Of a stretch of 64,000 bases of DNA, positions 48,167 to 59,040 are shown in pieces. The position numbers were made by a program, and so were the translations under genes. The notes under the pieces are model-generated. The model had not been told where the DNA came from. It saw nothing but the letters and a program-made list of their open reading frames with translations, and did no database searches. The stretch is from Microvelia longipes (taxonomy: Eukaryota > Arthropoda > Insecta > Hemiptera > Veliidae): the NCBI GenBank assembly GCA_018340805.1, contig JACMZG010001913.1, positions 17,096,527 through 17,160,526 of the forward strand. The letters run 5' to 3'. Each line of letters opens with the position of its first letter. Positions within the stretch are counted from its first letter, which is position 1.

Positions 48167-48578
48167 AATTCTGGCGCGGTTGTCCGCATGCTGGGCGAAT
48201 TTCCTTTGGAATGAGTGTTTCCATGCTCAACAATAATTTTATGCCTAAGGTTCTGGTTTATGCTTTATAACTTGAACAGATATTCAATCATCGAGCACTA
48301 TTCGTAACTCATTTTTTCCGTACCTTTCAAAGGAAAAGTGCGCATAACTATCATGTTGATTTTGGTTGTACCAAAGTAAAATTGGTTGTGAACACCAATA
48401 ATGATCAGTTATTGTTTATCTTTAAAGGTTTCAGCGCATTTCCTTTGAAAAATGAGTTACAAGTAGTGTTTTATAAGAGTTACTTCTCAAGTTATAAAGC
48501 ATAAACCAGAGCCTTAAGCAAGAAAATGATTGTTAAACACGGACACTCATCCAGCATGCGGACCACCACGTCAGAATT
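48167..48578. mobile_element. Family P palindromic element, copy 3
   Basis: Ends AATTCTGGCGCGGTTGTCCG and CGGACCACCACGTCAGAATT are inverted, with shared inner blocks (AAAGCATAAACCAGAGCC / GGTTCTGGTTTATGCTTTAT). The arms have diverged more than in copy 1. Confidence 0.8.
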
Positions 48579-48740
48579 ATTTTGTAGTCATTATCTAGTA
48601 CAATGTAAATAAAACGATAAAATAGTATAGTCCTTACCAAGATTCGAACCCCGGTACCTGACTTTTGAGTACTCTGAGTGCTTATAATGACACAGGATCA
48701 TTTTTATTCAACTCACAGGCCACCAAAAACGACTCACTTG
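48579..48740 (-). repeat. Family C tRNA-like segment, copy 3
   Basis: AAGATTCGAACCCCGGTACC on the plus strand gives GGGTTCGAATC on the minus strand, the cleanest B box of the family. It follows directly after a P element as at 2181. Confidence 0.5.
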
Positions 48741-48774
48741 AAATATATTGTTTATTAGATCAACAAATGTGCCA

Positions 48775-48843
48775 AATTTTATATTATTATAAGCATTAGT
48801 TTAATTTTTTATCGAATAACATGTATGCGTTTTTTATACAGTA
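48775..48843 (+). repeat. Family H scrap split by a 5S SINE
   Basis: AGCATTAGTTTAATTTTTTA, TCGAATAACATGTATGCG match the 3' half of family H. It breaks off at AAAAAAATC, where a reverse-oriented SINE begins. Confidence 0.5.
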
Positions 48844-49129
48844 AAAAAATCAGGTACGGGGTACCTCGGAACTTTTCCTTATTACATCGGATTCACTACG
48901 CTCATCCTCCCTGCCTCGGACTCGCTTCGCTCGTACTTAGAAATATAGTTCGCCAAATTTATACTGCAACGTGCCTTTGGACTCGCTTCGCTCTCGTCTA
49001 AGCGTCTAAGATAGTAAATGCATTCGTATCATTCTCAGCGATCACCCATACTGCACTGAACACGCTCAATGCTCTTTAATTTTTATGATCCAACAAAAAT
49101 CATGGATATAATTGTTATAATGAAACGAA
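48844..49129 (-). mobile_element. 5S rRNA-derived SINE, copy 6
   Basis: Full-length on the minus strand: leader TTTCGTTTCATTATAACAAT, 5S part GGATCATAAAAATTAAAGAG, CATTGAGCGTGTTCAGTGCA and GTATGGGTGATCGCTGAGAA, then GAGCGAAGCGAG units (plus strand CTCGCTTCGCTC at about 48920 and 48985) and the tail GGTACCCCGTACCTG. On its 5' side (49130-49180) the end of family H follows in the same orientation. Confidence 0.85.
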
Positions 49130-49180
49130 AGTTCGTGTTCTTATTCATTAGGTAATAATATACACTTGTACCAAATTTCA

Positions 49181-50165
49181 ACTCAACGACTTCTAAAGCT
49201 AGTTTGAAGTGTTTGGAGTCCACCAAAACCTCAACGTGTATTTAGCAAAGTTTCCTAGAATTGAGCAGGAAATCTCTAGTTTTAATTTTAAAAGCTTTCT
49301 TTCCAATGTATTTAAACTAACAAATTTACAACAAATTATTTTTAAAGTTTATTAAAAATAAATTTAATTACTTGCATGCATTTCAACAATTAATCTAAAT
49401 CAAACAGAAGATGAGCTATTCATAAATGTCAGGAATTCTAATTCATTAATTTAATAAAAAAAAGTCATTTCCATCTAACTGTACTTGGATTAAAAACTAT
49501 ATATGTATAAAAATATAAAAAAAAGACATGAGAAATAGAAAATAACTGGATTAATTCAAATTTATATAAAAAGTAAGTAATTTCTATTCTTAATTTTTTT
49601 ATATTAAAGCGTCAGTAAAGAAGGCTTTTCTAGATAAATTCGGATGGCCTATAACGATTTTCTTTCTTTAATTATTCTTATGGGTTTTAATTAGCGTGTG
49701 AACGTATTTGCATTTGAAAAATGCATCATTCTTAAACTGTCTAATATATTAAACGAGATTAAAAAGTTTCGTTAGTTTAAATTATAATATTGATTCCGCT
49801 TTACATTTATTTTGTATTGTAAATGAGATCAACTCAATTAAAAATTGATTTTCAGAAGGATTTAACGGGGTTTGTCAAGGGAGAAAAGATCAAATATAAT
49901 TAATAGTTCTTTGAACTTTGAACTGCGTAGTTTTTTAATGTATTTAATTTTCAGCACTTCTAAAGTAAATAAAAATAAATGCTAGTTACAGGACCTTAAA
50001 GCATATCAGGATGTATACTGTGCAGGAATCATCTAAAGTGTAAACTACTGCACCTGTGACAACATTAATTTATAAATGTTAAATATACAGTAATAACTAG
50101 TAATATGTTACACCAGGAACTCTACTTAGAATCTTTTTAAAAACTTTTCAGCCATATTGGCCGCC

Positions 50166-50166
<1 letters not shown>
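49181..50166. other. AT-rich stretch, no gene seen
   Basis: No feature recognised. Confidence 0.5.
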
Positions 50167-50235
<69 letters not shown>

Positions 50236-50482
50236 ATTGAAAGGCTTTTTTGAATTCCCAAAACTGTTTCATCGTGATTCAAAATCCGTTGCAGCGCCAC
50301 TGTCGCTGATAACAAGTCATAAAAAATATTTTCCGGATAGCAAAACTACACCTAAAGGTTAATTTTTGTAGTTTAAGTTTCAATTTAAACTAAAAAAAGT
50401 TTAAAGTTTTAACTCTCTAGTATAAATACACTGGGAGCTACGATGATAGCTCACACACACACACACACACAGACAGACAAAG

Positions 50483-50542
<60 letters not shown>

Positions 50543-50543
50543 C
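50167..50543 (+). repeat. TA tract, repeat leader, second CA/TA tract
   Basis: TA at 50167-50231; then TTAACTCTCTAGTATAAATA, CACTGGGAGCTACGATGATA matching 31450-31490; then CA and TA runs at 50450-50543. The LINE fragment starts at the last TA. Confidence 0.7.
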
Positions 50544-51075
50544 GTGGGTTAAAGCTCATTCAGGAATTAAATATAATGAGATAGCTGATTCATTAGCAAA
50601 AAATGCCAGTGAAGACGATTCACTTCCAATCAGCTACAATTACTACCCGAAATCGTACTTATTAAAAGCATTGAATGACCGAAGCTTCGTCACGTGAAAT
50701 CAGGAATGGATAAATTCAGAAAATGGCCAAATTACAAAATTATTTTTTCCTTCTATCAAGAAAAGACAAAAGTTTGGAGTATGGGATTACACGTATAAAC
50801 TTACCATGTTCTTGACTGGACATGGTAAATTTAAGCATTACTTAAAACGATTTAACTTAACCGAATCTAGCAGATGCGGATGTGGAAACGACGAACATAC
50901 AGTAAACCACTTAATAAATTATTGTCCTCTACTAGATAGAGAAAGATCATTACTAATGCAGCAATCAATGACTCTCGGACTTAACTGACCTCTTCAACAT
51001 TATCAGTTATTATCAAAAGACTTCAAAACACACTTTATTCAATTTATTGAGGCAATTGATTTAGATAAACTATGA
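50544..51075 (+). pseudogene. LINE ORF2 C-terminus with RNase H end, copy 2
   Basis: SWVKAHSGIKYNEIADSLAK is the last RNase H motif (H-S-G-I..N-E-x-A-D-x-L-A-K). Next: NGQITKLFFPSIKKRQKFGV, FLTGHGKFKHYLKRFNLTES, then CGCGNDEHTVNHLINYCPLL, a C-x-C..H..C knuckle, to TGA at 51073-51075. Two internal TGA codons (about 50695 and 50986) stand where sister copies have Trp. In R1/I-type LINEs this region is the tail of the reverse transcriptase polyprotein. The 5' part is lost into a TA tract. Best copy of three. Confidence 0.8.
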
Positions 51076-51581
51076 CCAAAATAAAATTAATATAATATTA
51101 TTTATATTAATTTACATTATATTAATAAAATATTATTATTTTTCATAAGATACCAATACATCGCACACAAGAAAAACACAAGACATTAAATTTAAAAGAA
51201 AATTATTGTTCAGAAGATTAAAAATTTTACTGTAGAAAGAAAAGAACAGCCGGAAAAAAATTCTCAAAAAGAACGATTAATGTACAAATATCTATTGTTT
51301 TCAAAAGCATGTAGTATTTATATGGGACATGCTGATAATATACGGCCTTTTAGTAGGGTTACTACTAAAAGGAAAATTAAAAAAAAAACAGCCAGCACTG
51401 TGAAAACTACTTAGGAGACCTTTAAAACACCGAAACGGATAATAAAAGCTAGATTAGATTTAAATAATAAATAAATAAAAGCTTTATTGTTCAAGATTTG
51501 CAATGGCAAACATACAAACGTCATCAAATACATGTCAAAACAAATAATAAAATTCTTCAATTTTGTATACAGGATTTTCCT
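51076..51581. other. No gene seen
   Basis: Possible 3' non-coding part of the LINE at the start; nothing else recognised. Confidence 0.4.
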
Positions 51582-51642
51582 AACCACCTCTTACCCCCTC
51601 TAACCACCTCTAACCCCCTCTAACCACCTCTAACCCCTGTTT
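51582..51642. repeat. Short G/C-skewed minisatellite
   Basis: CTAACCACCTCTAACCCC units, about three and a half, each 18 bp. The minus strand has repeated GGGG and GGTTAGAGG runs and could form a G-quadruplex. Confidence 0.9.
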
Positions 51643-52289
51643 CGGATTTATATTGCAAACACAATACTTATTCTAAATACCAACAAATACCTAAAAGAAT
51701 AAGTAAAAATAGTCAAAAAGAACTGTAAAACTATAGCATTTTCATTTTGATAAAAAATCATAAATTATTTATTTCATGATTCAAAATTCTTAACACAAAC
51801 ATTTAAAAAAATAAATTCCAAATCTAAATCCAAATCAGAAATTTGACCTCAGAGTTAAAATATCACATCTGTAACATTTTGCTGACCTAGTTACTTGTCA
51901 TCTGTGCACCGCCATTTACAGATATTTAACAATTTTAAAATAAATTCAATGAGGACCGGTTTCACATGACATTTTCAAATTTGATCAATAAAAATCTCTT
52001 ATTTTTATAAGGAATAAACTATTTCAAAAGTTTAGTAACAACTAATCCAACGAAAAACATTAACAATTTCAAGGTTTTAAATAAAAGTCTAGTTTTTTAA
52101 GAAACTTAAAAAACTATTATGCCAAAAAAATGTTAACCATATATCTAACGGAAATGGAATATTATGTCTTTTTTATTTATACCTACATATATATAAGCTT
52201 ATTGTGTAGACAAAATTTAAAGTAAACTTTTATTTTCGTAAATTGTAAACTTATAAAAAGATAAAATCATTAAAAAAACGAATATCGCT
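51643..52289. other. AT-rich stretch, no gene seen
   Basis: No feature recognised. Confidence 0.5.
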
Positions 52290-52540
52290 TTTTATTTTTC
52301 CCTTATTCATACAGTAGGTATGTTGCAAAAATATTGTGTTTGCACATAAATCCGAAACCGGAATTTAACCTAAATTATCCGTTTCAGAGGTTTTAAAACT
52401 TCTTGAGTACTTTTTACAAAGTTGTATGTATGTGTGTGTGTCTATTACAATCGATTACCATCGTAGCTAATATTATGAAATGAAAGTTACGTGTAATAAG
52501 CAATATAAAAGTTGAAACTTGATACGAAAATCATTCTTCA
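52290..52540 (+). repeat. Family H repeat, 5' half
   Basis: CCTTATTCATACAGTAGGTA, AATCCGAAACCGGAATTTAA, ATTATCCGTTTCAGAGGTTT and TGTATGTATGTGTGTGTG match copy 2 (12204) in order. The 3' half is missing; a decayed 5S SINE body follows at 52625-52710 (ATTCTAAGGCCAAGGGCC, CGAAGCAAGTTCAAAG). Confidence 0.65.
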
Positions 52541-52859
52541 TGTCGAGTTGATCCGACATGATGACTTGCTACGTCATTGACCGATATTAATGAACGTAGC
52601 AAGTCCTAAGACTTACTGCAATATATATTAGGTGATTTCCATATTCTAAGGCCAAGGGCCAAACGAAGCAAGTTCAAAGTATTGAAGATGATGGTAACAA
52701 ATCACCAAGTCCGTCTATATGAGTGTAGTGAGCTCTAGTGTGTTAATGGTAGAGAGTTCAAATTTTATACAGAAGTCAACCTAACTCTACTAGGTTCACT
52801 TAGTAGTTGTGCTTTCCAAAAAATTAAAAATATACGCAATTTAGCCATTTTTTATTTTA

Positions 52860-53240
52860 AATATGCGCAATCCAGCAAGCGAAGCAAGCCCCTTTTTAGT
52901 ATGTAAAATTCTAAACAGACGGAATCTAGCGTGCGAAGCGAGCTTTTTTATAGTATATAATTCTAAAATACGTAATCTAACGAGTAAAACGAGCCCTTAC
53001 ATAAATATGCACAATATAGCGAGGGAAGCGAGCCTTTTTTACTAATTATAAATACACGCAATTTAGCGAGCCTATTTATTGTATACAATTCTAAAATACG
53101 ATAGCGAGCGAAGTGAGCCTTTTTTCCTATTATTTTATTATAAATATACGTATATAATTCTAAAATACGTAATCTAACGAGCGAAACGAGCCCTTACATA
53201 AATATGCACAATCTAGCAAGCAAAGGGAGCCCCTTTTTGA
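52860..53240. repeat. Degenerate array of AGCGAGCGAAGCGAGCC units
   Basis: About seven units of roughly 50-70 bp. Each has a GCGAGCGAAGCGAGCC-like box (variants GCGTGCGAAGCGAGC, GCGAGGGAAGCGAGCC, GCGAGCGAAGTGAGCC, ACGAGCGAAACGAGCC) set in AT-rich spacer with ATATACGCAATTTA and AATTCTAAAATACG. The boxes are partly self-complementary around GCGAAGC. A larger duplicated block (AATTCTAAAATACGTAATCT..CATAAATATGCACAATCTAG) occurs at 52970 and 53155. Confidence 0.85.
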
Positions 53241-54564
53241 CTATGTATCATAAAAAGACGAAGGCAAGCACGAAGATAACCGATGTCACCCGAACACACA
53301 TCGCCACGTTAGTACCATAGTCTCAGACTGATATTCTCCTACTATCCCATCTCAACCCCAGTATTGCATTTACATTATTACAAACTACTTTTAGTCAATT
53401 TTGGGTTGTCATGACTAATTACATTGTGACATATGGACAAAAAACGTAAGACATCTTAGTCTTTTAAAAAATTAAATTAAAAAAAATAAAAATATAATAC
53501 TCAAGCGTTTTGATGCTCCCCGGCCAAAACTGGGGGAGCAATGCCCTCCCTGGCCCCCCGCTATCTACGCTACTGATTTTTGTTATTCTCATTCCATACC
53601 ATTCCTCTATTTTGATATTTTCGCAGGTGCTGCTACTGACATTACTAAAATAAATCGCTCGATATCAATTTTTACATTTTAGAGCAACAAATTTACTATC
53701 ATCAGAATGCTTATAAAATTTTATACAAATTAATGGCATTAAATTTAATATAATTAAATTTAATATTCCAACAAATATGAACTAAATTCTTGGTTATAGT
53801 AAAAAAAATTGGAATTATTATATTTTTTTATGTGGAACTTCTAGAATCATTATACGATCAATCAATAGTCATAACTTTACCTCTTAATTTGCCGCTACTT
53901 TGAGTAATTTTCATTTCAACCAAAAGCAAGGCAACAACCATGTGGCTGAAAAATGGCTCTGCATAACACAGAGATATCTTTACAAAGATTTCCATTAATG
54001 AATAACTAATTTTAACTTTACTTTTAGCAGGAGAGTCTAACGAAATTTGTACGAAAAAAAGTAGTAAAAGTAAAATATACAATTGAAGTACAGCTAATTT
54101 TAAGCATAATATAGTCATTAATTGAATTATAACTATATTAAAAAGTGGGTATCACAGATTCAGCTAATACAACAACCTCATAAGCGTATTTTTCCAATAA
54201 TAATTCTCTAAAATCGCTAAATTTTTACTTTATCATGACCCGATACATTCTAAAATAGCTTTTTAATGCCAATAAAATTCATTTTCTATGTGTAAACAAA
54301 TATCAGTTCTAACATTTATTTCAAAACGAAACAAATGGGTGGAAGTTTCTCTCAACAAGAAAAAAGCCCCTTGTATACTAATAATTATACTATTCCGCAT
54401 GACTCATGTGTATTGAAATTTAGTAGATACTTTTACTCTAACAACATTTACGTTGTCACGACACTTACTTCGTCTTAATTGCAATTTAATCAAATGTCAC
54501 AAGCAATTATGATTTCATGATACAAATACGTTGTTTGTGGCCGTGTTTTGTGTTTTCCCGCAAT
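53241..54564. other. No gene seen
   Basis: 54165-54215 has AACCTCATAAGCGTATTTTT, the same end phrase as at 17990 and 31670. A short CCCCGGCCAAAACTGGGGG hairpin is at 53518-53538. The rest is AT-rich without a protein-like frame. Confidence 0.45.
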
Positions 54565-54790
54565 TGATTACTGTTTTTTCGACATTTTAGTCGTACCGAT
54601 TTTGAGCTGGTTTCATTTGTTCCAGCATACCAAAAACCAAAAATAAGTACCATTTAATAAGTAACCTTGAATTTTACGTATATTTTGAAAAGTTTACTGA
54701 CTTGGCAAACCAGGTTAATGATGTCACAACAACGTGGTTTCGAATATGGTTTGTGTCCTTTCTAAGTTTGATTTTAGTACCACGTATGAT
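54565..54790 (+). repeat. Family C fragment, copy 4
   Basis: TTTTAGTCGTACCGATTTTG, TGGTTTCATTTGTTCCAGC, ACCTTGAATTTTACG, GACTTGGCAAACCAGGTTAA and GGTTTGTGTCCTTTCTAAG follow the same order as 2700-2935. It breaks at TAGTTATTTATGC, the same phrase at which copy 2 is interrupted (44710). Confidence 0.65.
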
Positions 54791-54849
54791 TTCATAGTTA
54801 TTTATGCACAAAGGAAGTAAAGAATGCTGTTATTTACCTGAGCAGTTAA

Positions 54850-55030
54850 TTAGTTCCTAAGGAGTAAGCCGAGGGAACTAATGAATTTTACTACCCAGGC
54901 CAAGCCGAGGGATTTATGTCTTTAACTCCCGAGGCAAACCCAAAGGGAGTTATGACTATGAACTCCCGAGGCGAAGCCAAAGGAGGTAATTGCGAGGGGA
55001 AAATAGCATTTTACTCCCAAGGTGCATACA
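54850..55030. repeat. Array of ACTCCCGAGGCGAAGCCGAGGGAGT-like hairpin units
   Basis: About five units, 45-50 bp apart: AAGGAGTAAGCCGAGGGAAC, ACCCAGGCCAAGCCGAGGGA, ACTCCCGAGGCAAACCCAAA, ACTCCCGAGGCGAAGCCAAA, ACTCCCAAGG. The fullest units are inverted repeats with CTCCCGAGGC pairing with GCCGAGGGAG or CAAAGGGAG over a short loop. The intervening text often reads TTATG(A/T)C. Scattered relatives are at 10627-10745 and 22550. Confidence 0.8.
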
Positions 55031-55104
55031 ATATTTTATCTCAAGAAGTTGATTTTTCTTTAATATTGACGTTGAATTTAATATTCAAATCAAACTAAAA
55101 ATTC

Positions 55105-55281
55105 GCTAAAATGGTAAATGACTGTCCTTTAATTGACAGAGAAAGGTTACTTCTTCTCCAACACATAATGTCTTTAGGATTAAATTGGACCCTTCCATTT
55201 AAACAACTATTATTACATAAAAACACCCAGTCTCAATTCCTTAAATTTATCGAAAAAATGAATTTTGATGACATAGTTTAA
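55105..55281 (+). pseudogene. LINE ORF2 C-terminus, copy 3
   Basis: Reads NDCPLIDRERLLLLQHIMSL, GLNWTLPFKQLL and FLKFIEKMNFDDIV followed by TAA at 55279-55281. It is the last 55 or so residues of the same LINE protein as at 26351 and 50544. It is joined on the left to AAATTCGCTAAAA, the end phrase of family C-type repeats. Confidence 0.7.
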
Positions 55282-55479
55282 ATAATCTATATTTATTTAC
55301 CATAGCATCATTATTCTAAGAAGATTTCATACATTTAAAATTTAAGAATTAATTCGGTCTTAAAGAGAAACAAATTTTTGAAGTCATTTTTGAAATCAGT
55401 AAAATGGAATTTACATTTTCAAACTTTATTTTCACAAGAATTCAAATCACAAAATAAAAAGACAACAAATTACAAGATA

Positions 55480-55830
55480 TATGGATATTAAAAAATTCCG
55501 GTTACATCCCGGTTTCGGTTTTTTTGCTAATACAATACTTTTCCTATATAACTACGGTATAAATGAGGAAAAGTAAAAATTGTTTAAAATCCTTATAGTA
55601 CATCTGTGGAACATGCAAAAATATACGGCATCAGTAGGGATATTATTGGGGGGAAATAGAAAAAAAACACACAGACAGACAACTTTGTGAAAACCATTTA
55701 GGAGGTCTTGAAAAACCTAAAATGGATAATTTAGGTGATATCCTGTTTTCGGATTTTCTTTGCAAACAAAATACTTTTTTTAATACAACTACGGTATATA
55801 GCCCCCCCTCCCCTAAGATTCTTAAATTTT
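55480..55830 (-). repeat. Two nested family H heads
   Basis: On the minus strand 55493-55582 reads TTTTCCTCATTTATACCGTA, GTTATATAGGAAAAGTATTG, CCGAAACCGGGATGTAACCG. 55660-55805 reads TACCGTAGTTGTATTAAAAA, AATTATCCATTTTAGGTTTT, GTTGTCTGTCTGTGTG. Both are 5' ends in the same orientation, so one copy is inserted in or beside the other. Confidence 0.6.
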
Positions 55831-56179
55831 CCATCGCCCCCTAATAAATCAATCTGGAAGAGGACAAAGTACACATTCTTAAAGAAAATTTTTTGTGTAC
55901 TTAAAATACCTTAAAGAAAATTTTGGGTTTACTTAAAATACAAAAGAAATTTATTTTAAAGGGTGTTGTGAACTATTTATTATATTTGCAGCTTAACTAT
56001 TTAAACAATGAAGCATTCACATAATTAGGAACAAAGATTAGATCCTCTTTAACCTTCACAAGGGTGAAAATTTAATGATTTTGTGATGTCTATCAATTAA
56101 GTGCGTTTTTGATACTTTCTAATAATGGAAATTAAATATAAATATTAAAGAAATCATATCTCTCTTTGATATTGTAATA

Positions 56180-56505
56180 ATTATTTCCTATGAGCATAAC
56201 CATAAACAGTTTCCGTTATGCTATTCCGAAAATAAGTTTTTTATGACGTCATTAACCCGCAATAAAGACTCAGCAAAAATTTCGAAAAATCATAAAACGC
56301 GCAAAAATAATGCGATCGGATTAAGATTTGGAATGCATATGACTATGTATAAGACTAACATATGTGCTAAGTTTCATCTCGTTATCAGCATTAGTTCAAT
56401 TTTTATTAAATGACTTGTGTACGTTTTTAAAAAAAATTGTAAACAATTGGGAAATGATCCAATTGAGTTGAAATTTAATACAAATATTAAATTAATACAA
56501 AATAT
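56180..56505 (+). repeat. Family H repeat, 3' half
   Basis: ATGACGTCATTAACCCGCAA, GTATAAGACTAACATATGTG, TTATCAGCATTAGTTCAA and CCAATTGAGTTGAAATTT match 12440-12690. It runs straight into a 5S SINE, as at 12711. Confidence 0.7.
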
Positions 56506-56763
56506 TATTAATACGACAGTATATCCATGACTGTTTTGGATCATAAAAATTTAGGACCATTGAGCGTGGTCAGTGCTGTATGGGTGACCGCCGCTAAGAA
56601 TTACACGAATGCATTTACTATCTGAAGACGAGCGAAGCGAGTCCAATGGCATGTTGCAGTATAAATTTGGCGAACTGTACTTCTGAGGACGAGCGAAGTG
56701 AGTCCGAAGCAGGGAGGATAAGCGAATCCGATGTAATGAGGAAAACTTCCGAGGTACCCCGTT
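56506..56763 (+). mobile_element. 5S rRNA-derived SINE, copy 7
   Basis: 5S part GGATCATAAAAATTTAGGAC, CATTGAGCGTGGTCAGTGCT, GTATGGGTGACCGCC; body GACGAGCGAAGCGAGTCCAA, GTTGCAGTATAAATTTGGCG, GACGAGCGAAGTGAGTCCGA; tail GGTACCCCGTTACG. Full-length except for a short deletion in the last GGATGAGCGTAGCG unit. Confidence 0.85.
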
Positions 56764-56767
56764 ACGT

Positions 56768-56885
56768 ATATTCGAATTTCGATCTTTTTGTGGCTTTATG
56801 TAGGTACTCATGTCTCTCACTTATGCCAAGCTCGGCTATTTTGAATTTTCACTTAATTTTGACTTGTCATTCAGAAGAAATTAAC
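56768..56885 (+). mobile_element. Mariner left-end fragment
   Basis: GGTACTCATGTCTCTCACTT, ATGCCAAGCTCGGCTATTTT and GAATTTTCACTTAATTTTGA match the 5' non-coding part of the mariner at 60830-60905. The transposase is absent. It begins at the tail of the 5S SINE. Confidence 0.75.
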
Positions 56886-57039
56886 TAAGATGACATTGTA
56901 AATCAGAATTACCAAGATTTTCAAAAAGTTTTGCAGTTTGTGCTATATAATCAAAGAGTTTGCGAGACAGAAAGACTTCATTTACTAGAAAATCTTAGAT
57001 AACGTAATCAATATGATATCAACTGAAAGTATAAGAGTA

Positions 57040-57300
57040 AGCAATACTTATTAAATAAACTCCCTCCGATAACTTCTACTCTGGTGTGTGCTCAAGTGTG
57101 CGAAATTAAGATGGGAATCAGTGGAAGGGTGTGCGTGCGAAAATCCGACAGGATAAGGGGGGGCTGGAACCAAAAGCGAGGGAGACAAGGTGAACGAACC
57201 CCAGACCTTGGGGAGTCGAAAAACTCAACTGTATAAAGAGTGGGGGTCCGAAATGTTGTTCCATGACCTAACACAATATACTCGACATTAACTCAGGCCC
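57040..57300. other. GC-richer patch of unknown origin
   Basis: Much less AT-rich than all neighbours (for example GGATAAGGGGGGGCTGGAAC, GAACCCCAGACCTTGGGGAG). The minus strand is open for 60 codons at 57092-57274 (SPRSGVRSPCLPRFWFQPPL within it), with Pro/Leu-rich composition. No match to a family I know. It could be a decayed transposon piece, an exon fragment or a non-coding repeat. Confidence 0.35.
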
Positions 57301-58264
57301 ACCAATGCCAAAAATAAAGCTTTGAGACGAAATCATTTAACATAATATTATCTTGGTTTTGAAATTCAAATGTATTAAAGAAAACCCATCTCAATGAAAA
57401 ACAACTTGGATAAATTACCAAAATTGAATAAAGGAAGGAAATTTATCAACGAATAAATATAGCAGAAATATCAAATCAGAGATTTAAGTTTAAATTTTCA
57501 TTTCCTTCTCCAATATAGAGATAGAAAAAATTAAAAGGGAGAAATAGCCTATTTACAATTGATCATTAAGACAATATTAAAATTATTTATGAAAGGATAA
57601 TGAGCAGAACAAGCAAGTTAAACCAAACAGCTGACAGATAAAATACTAAACCTTCTGCTAAATATTGTAACCATGAAGTAACAGTTTCCAGATCAGGTAA
57701 AGAGACAAAAGTTCGACTAAAAAGAGAAAAAATAAAAGTCAGAGAGATAGAGGCACAACTAAATAGAAATATGCTTCATGTCATGTCAGACAGACACTTT
57801 ATTTGTTTCTTTGAACAACTCAAAATTGTGGTCCATAATTTACAGAACTCAGGAGATCCATGAAAAAAACTTTGTGGGTCTATCAGCAAAAAGGAAAAAG
57901 TCATAGAACTATCAGTTAAGGCAGAGGGGAGATAGGATTTAGAACTATTTAAAAAATTTACGTCTACAAACTTTGTAAAGATTCATTACATAATATGTAA
58001 TGACTCTGAATACAACACTACTTTTAGTTTTGCCCAGTCATGTTTACTTGTTGAGAAAAGTCACTAATAAAATTTGGCTACACACGACGAGAACGAAATT
58101 TCGATAGATACTAAATTTCACTATTTTTAAAAACAAAAAGTATATTCTCACGTAGTTTGACTCTGATTCCAAATAAACCCAACATTTGATCCTAGCATGT
58201 ATAGTTGTAAAAAAAAACGTAATTAAACATTTTATTATGGTCTGGTCACCATATATTAAGACGG

Positions 58265-58268
<4 letters not shown>
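57301..58268. other. AT-rich stretch, no gene seen
   Basis: No feature recognised. Confidence 0.5.
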
Positions 58269-58351
<83 letters not shown>

Positions 58352-58397
58352 TGTATATATATATATATATATATATCTAAGGAATTATCCTTAGATA
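58269..58397. repeat. (TA)n microsatellite and flanking hairpin
   Basis: About 105 bp of TA broken once by GTGTTG, followed by the hairpin TATCTAAGG-AATTAT-CCTTAGATA. Confidence 0.9.
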
Positions 58398-58760
58398 CTT
58401 TGAATACTTAATTTATTCATTCATGGGAAAGAAATGTGTCTGAAAATGAATGCGCACAATAAAGAGTATTTCTACAGATGTTTTTTATTTCTATTCTTAC
58501 TATAAGCTCTCCCTTTCAATACCCCGCGTTCCATATCTACTGTCGTTTTCAACTTAGTGTTTGGGTCAGTGAGTGTAGAGATATAGTAAGTAGAGATAGC
58601 AATGTCTATTTTGCACCATCAATCACAAGTAAAACAAGAGAACTGAAAAAACAAAGATGATTAAAACTAAATATTAAAAACTCCCAAAATTACGACTTTT
58701 GAAATAACCCCAGAATTCCGCATTAAATAAGTATTTTAAAAATATAAATAAAAATTAAAT
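58398..58760. other. AT-rich stretch, no gene seen
   Basis: No feature recognised. Confidence 0.5.
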
Positions 58761-59040
58761 AAAAAAATTGGGTACGGGGTACCCAGGAACTTTTCCTCAT
58801 CACATCGGATTTGCTACGTTTATCATCCCTACTTCGCACTCGCTTCGCTCGTCCTCAGAATATACGAATCGTTAAATTAATAATGCGACTCCTATTAGGA
58901 CTCGCTTCGCTAGTCCTCAGATAGTAAATACATTTTTCATTCCCAGCGGTCACCCATCCAGGCACTAACCACACTCGATAAAGCTTAATTTTTGTGATCC
59001 AAAAAAAATCATAGTTATTCTTGTCATATTGAAACGAAAC
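58761..59040 (-). mobile_element. 5S rRNA-derived SINE, copy 8
   Basis: Minus-strand order: GTTTCGTTTCAATATGACAA (leader), GGATCACAAAAATTAAGCTT, TATCGAGTGTGGTTAGTGCC, TGGATGGGTGACCGCTGGGA (5S part), then GAGGACTAGCGAAGCGAGTC, GAGGACGAGCGAAGCGAGTG and the tail GGTACCCCGTACCCAA. The C box here (TGGATGGGTGACCGCTGGGA) is the closest to 5S rRNA of all copies. Confidence 0.9.

Noticed and set aside
48579..48740. Possible tRNA gene on the minus strand
   Set aside because: A good B box is present but no closed cloverleaf, acceptor stem or convincing A box; it belongs to a repeat family.
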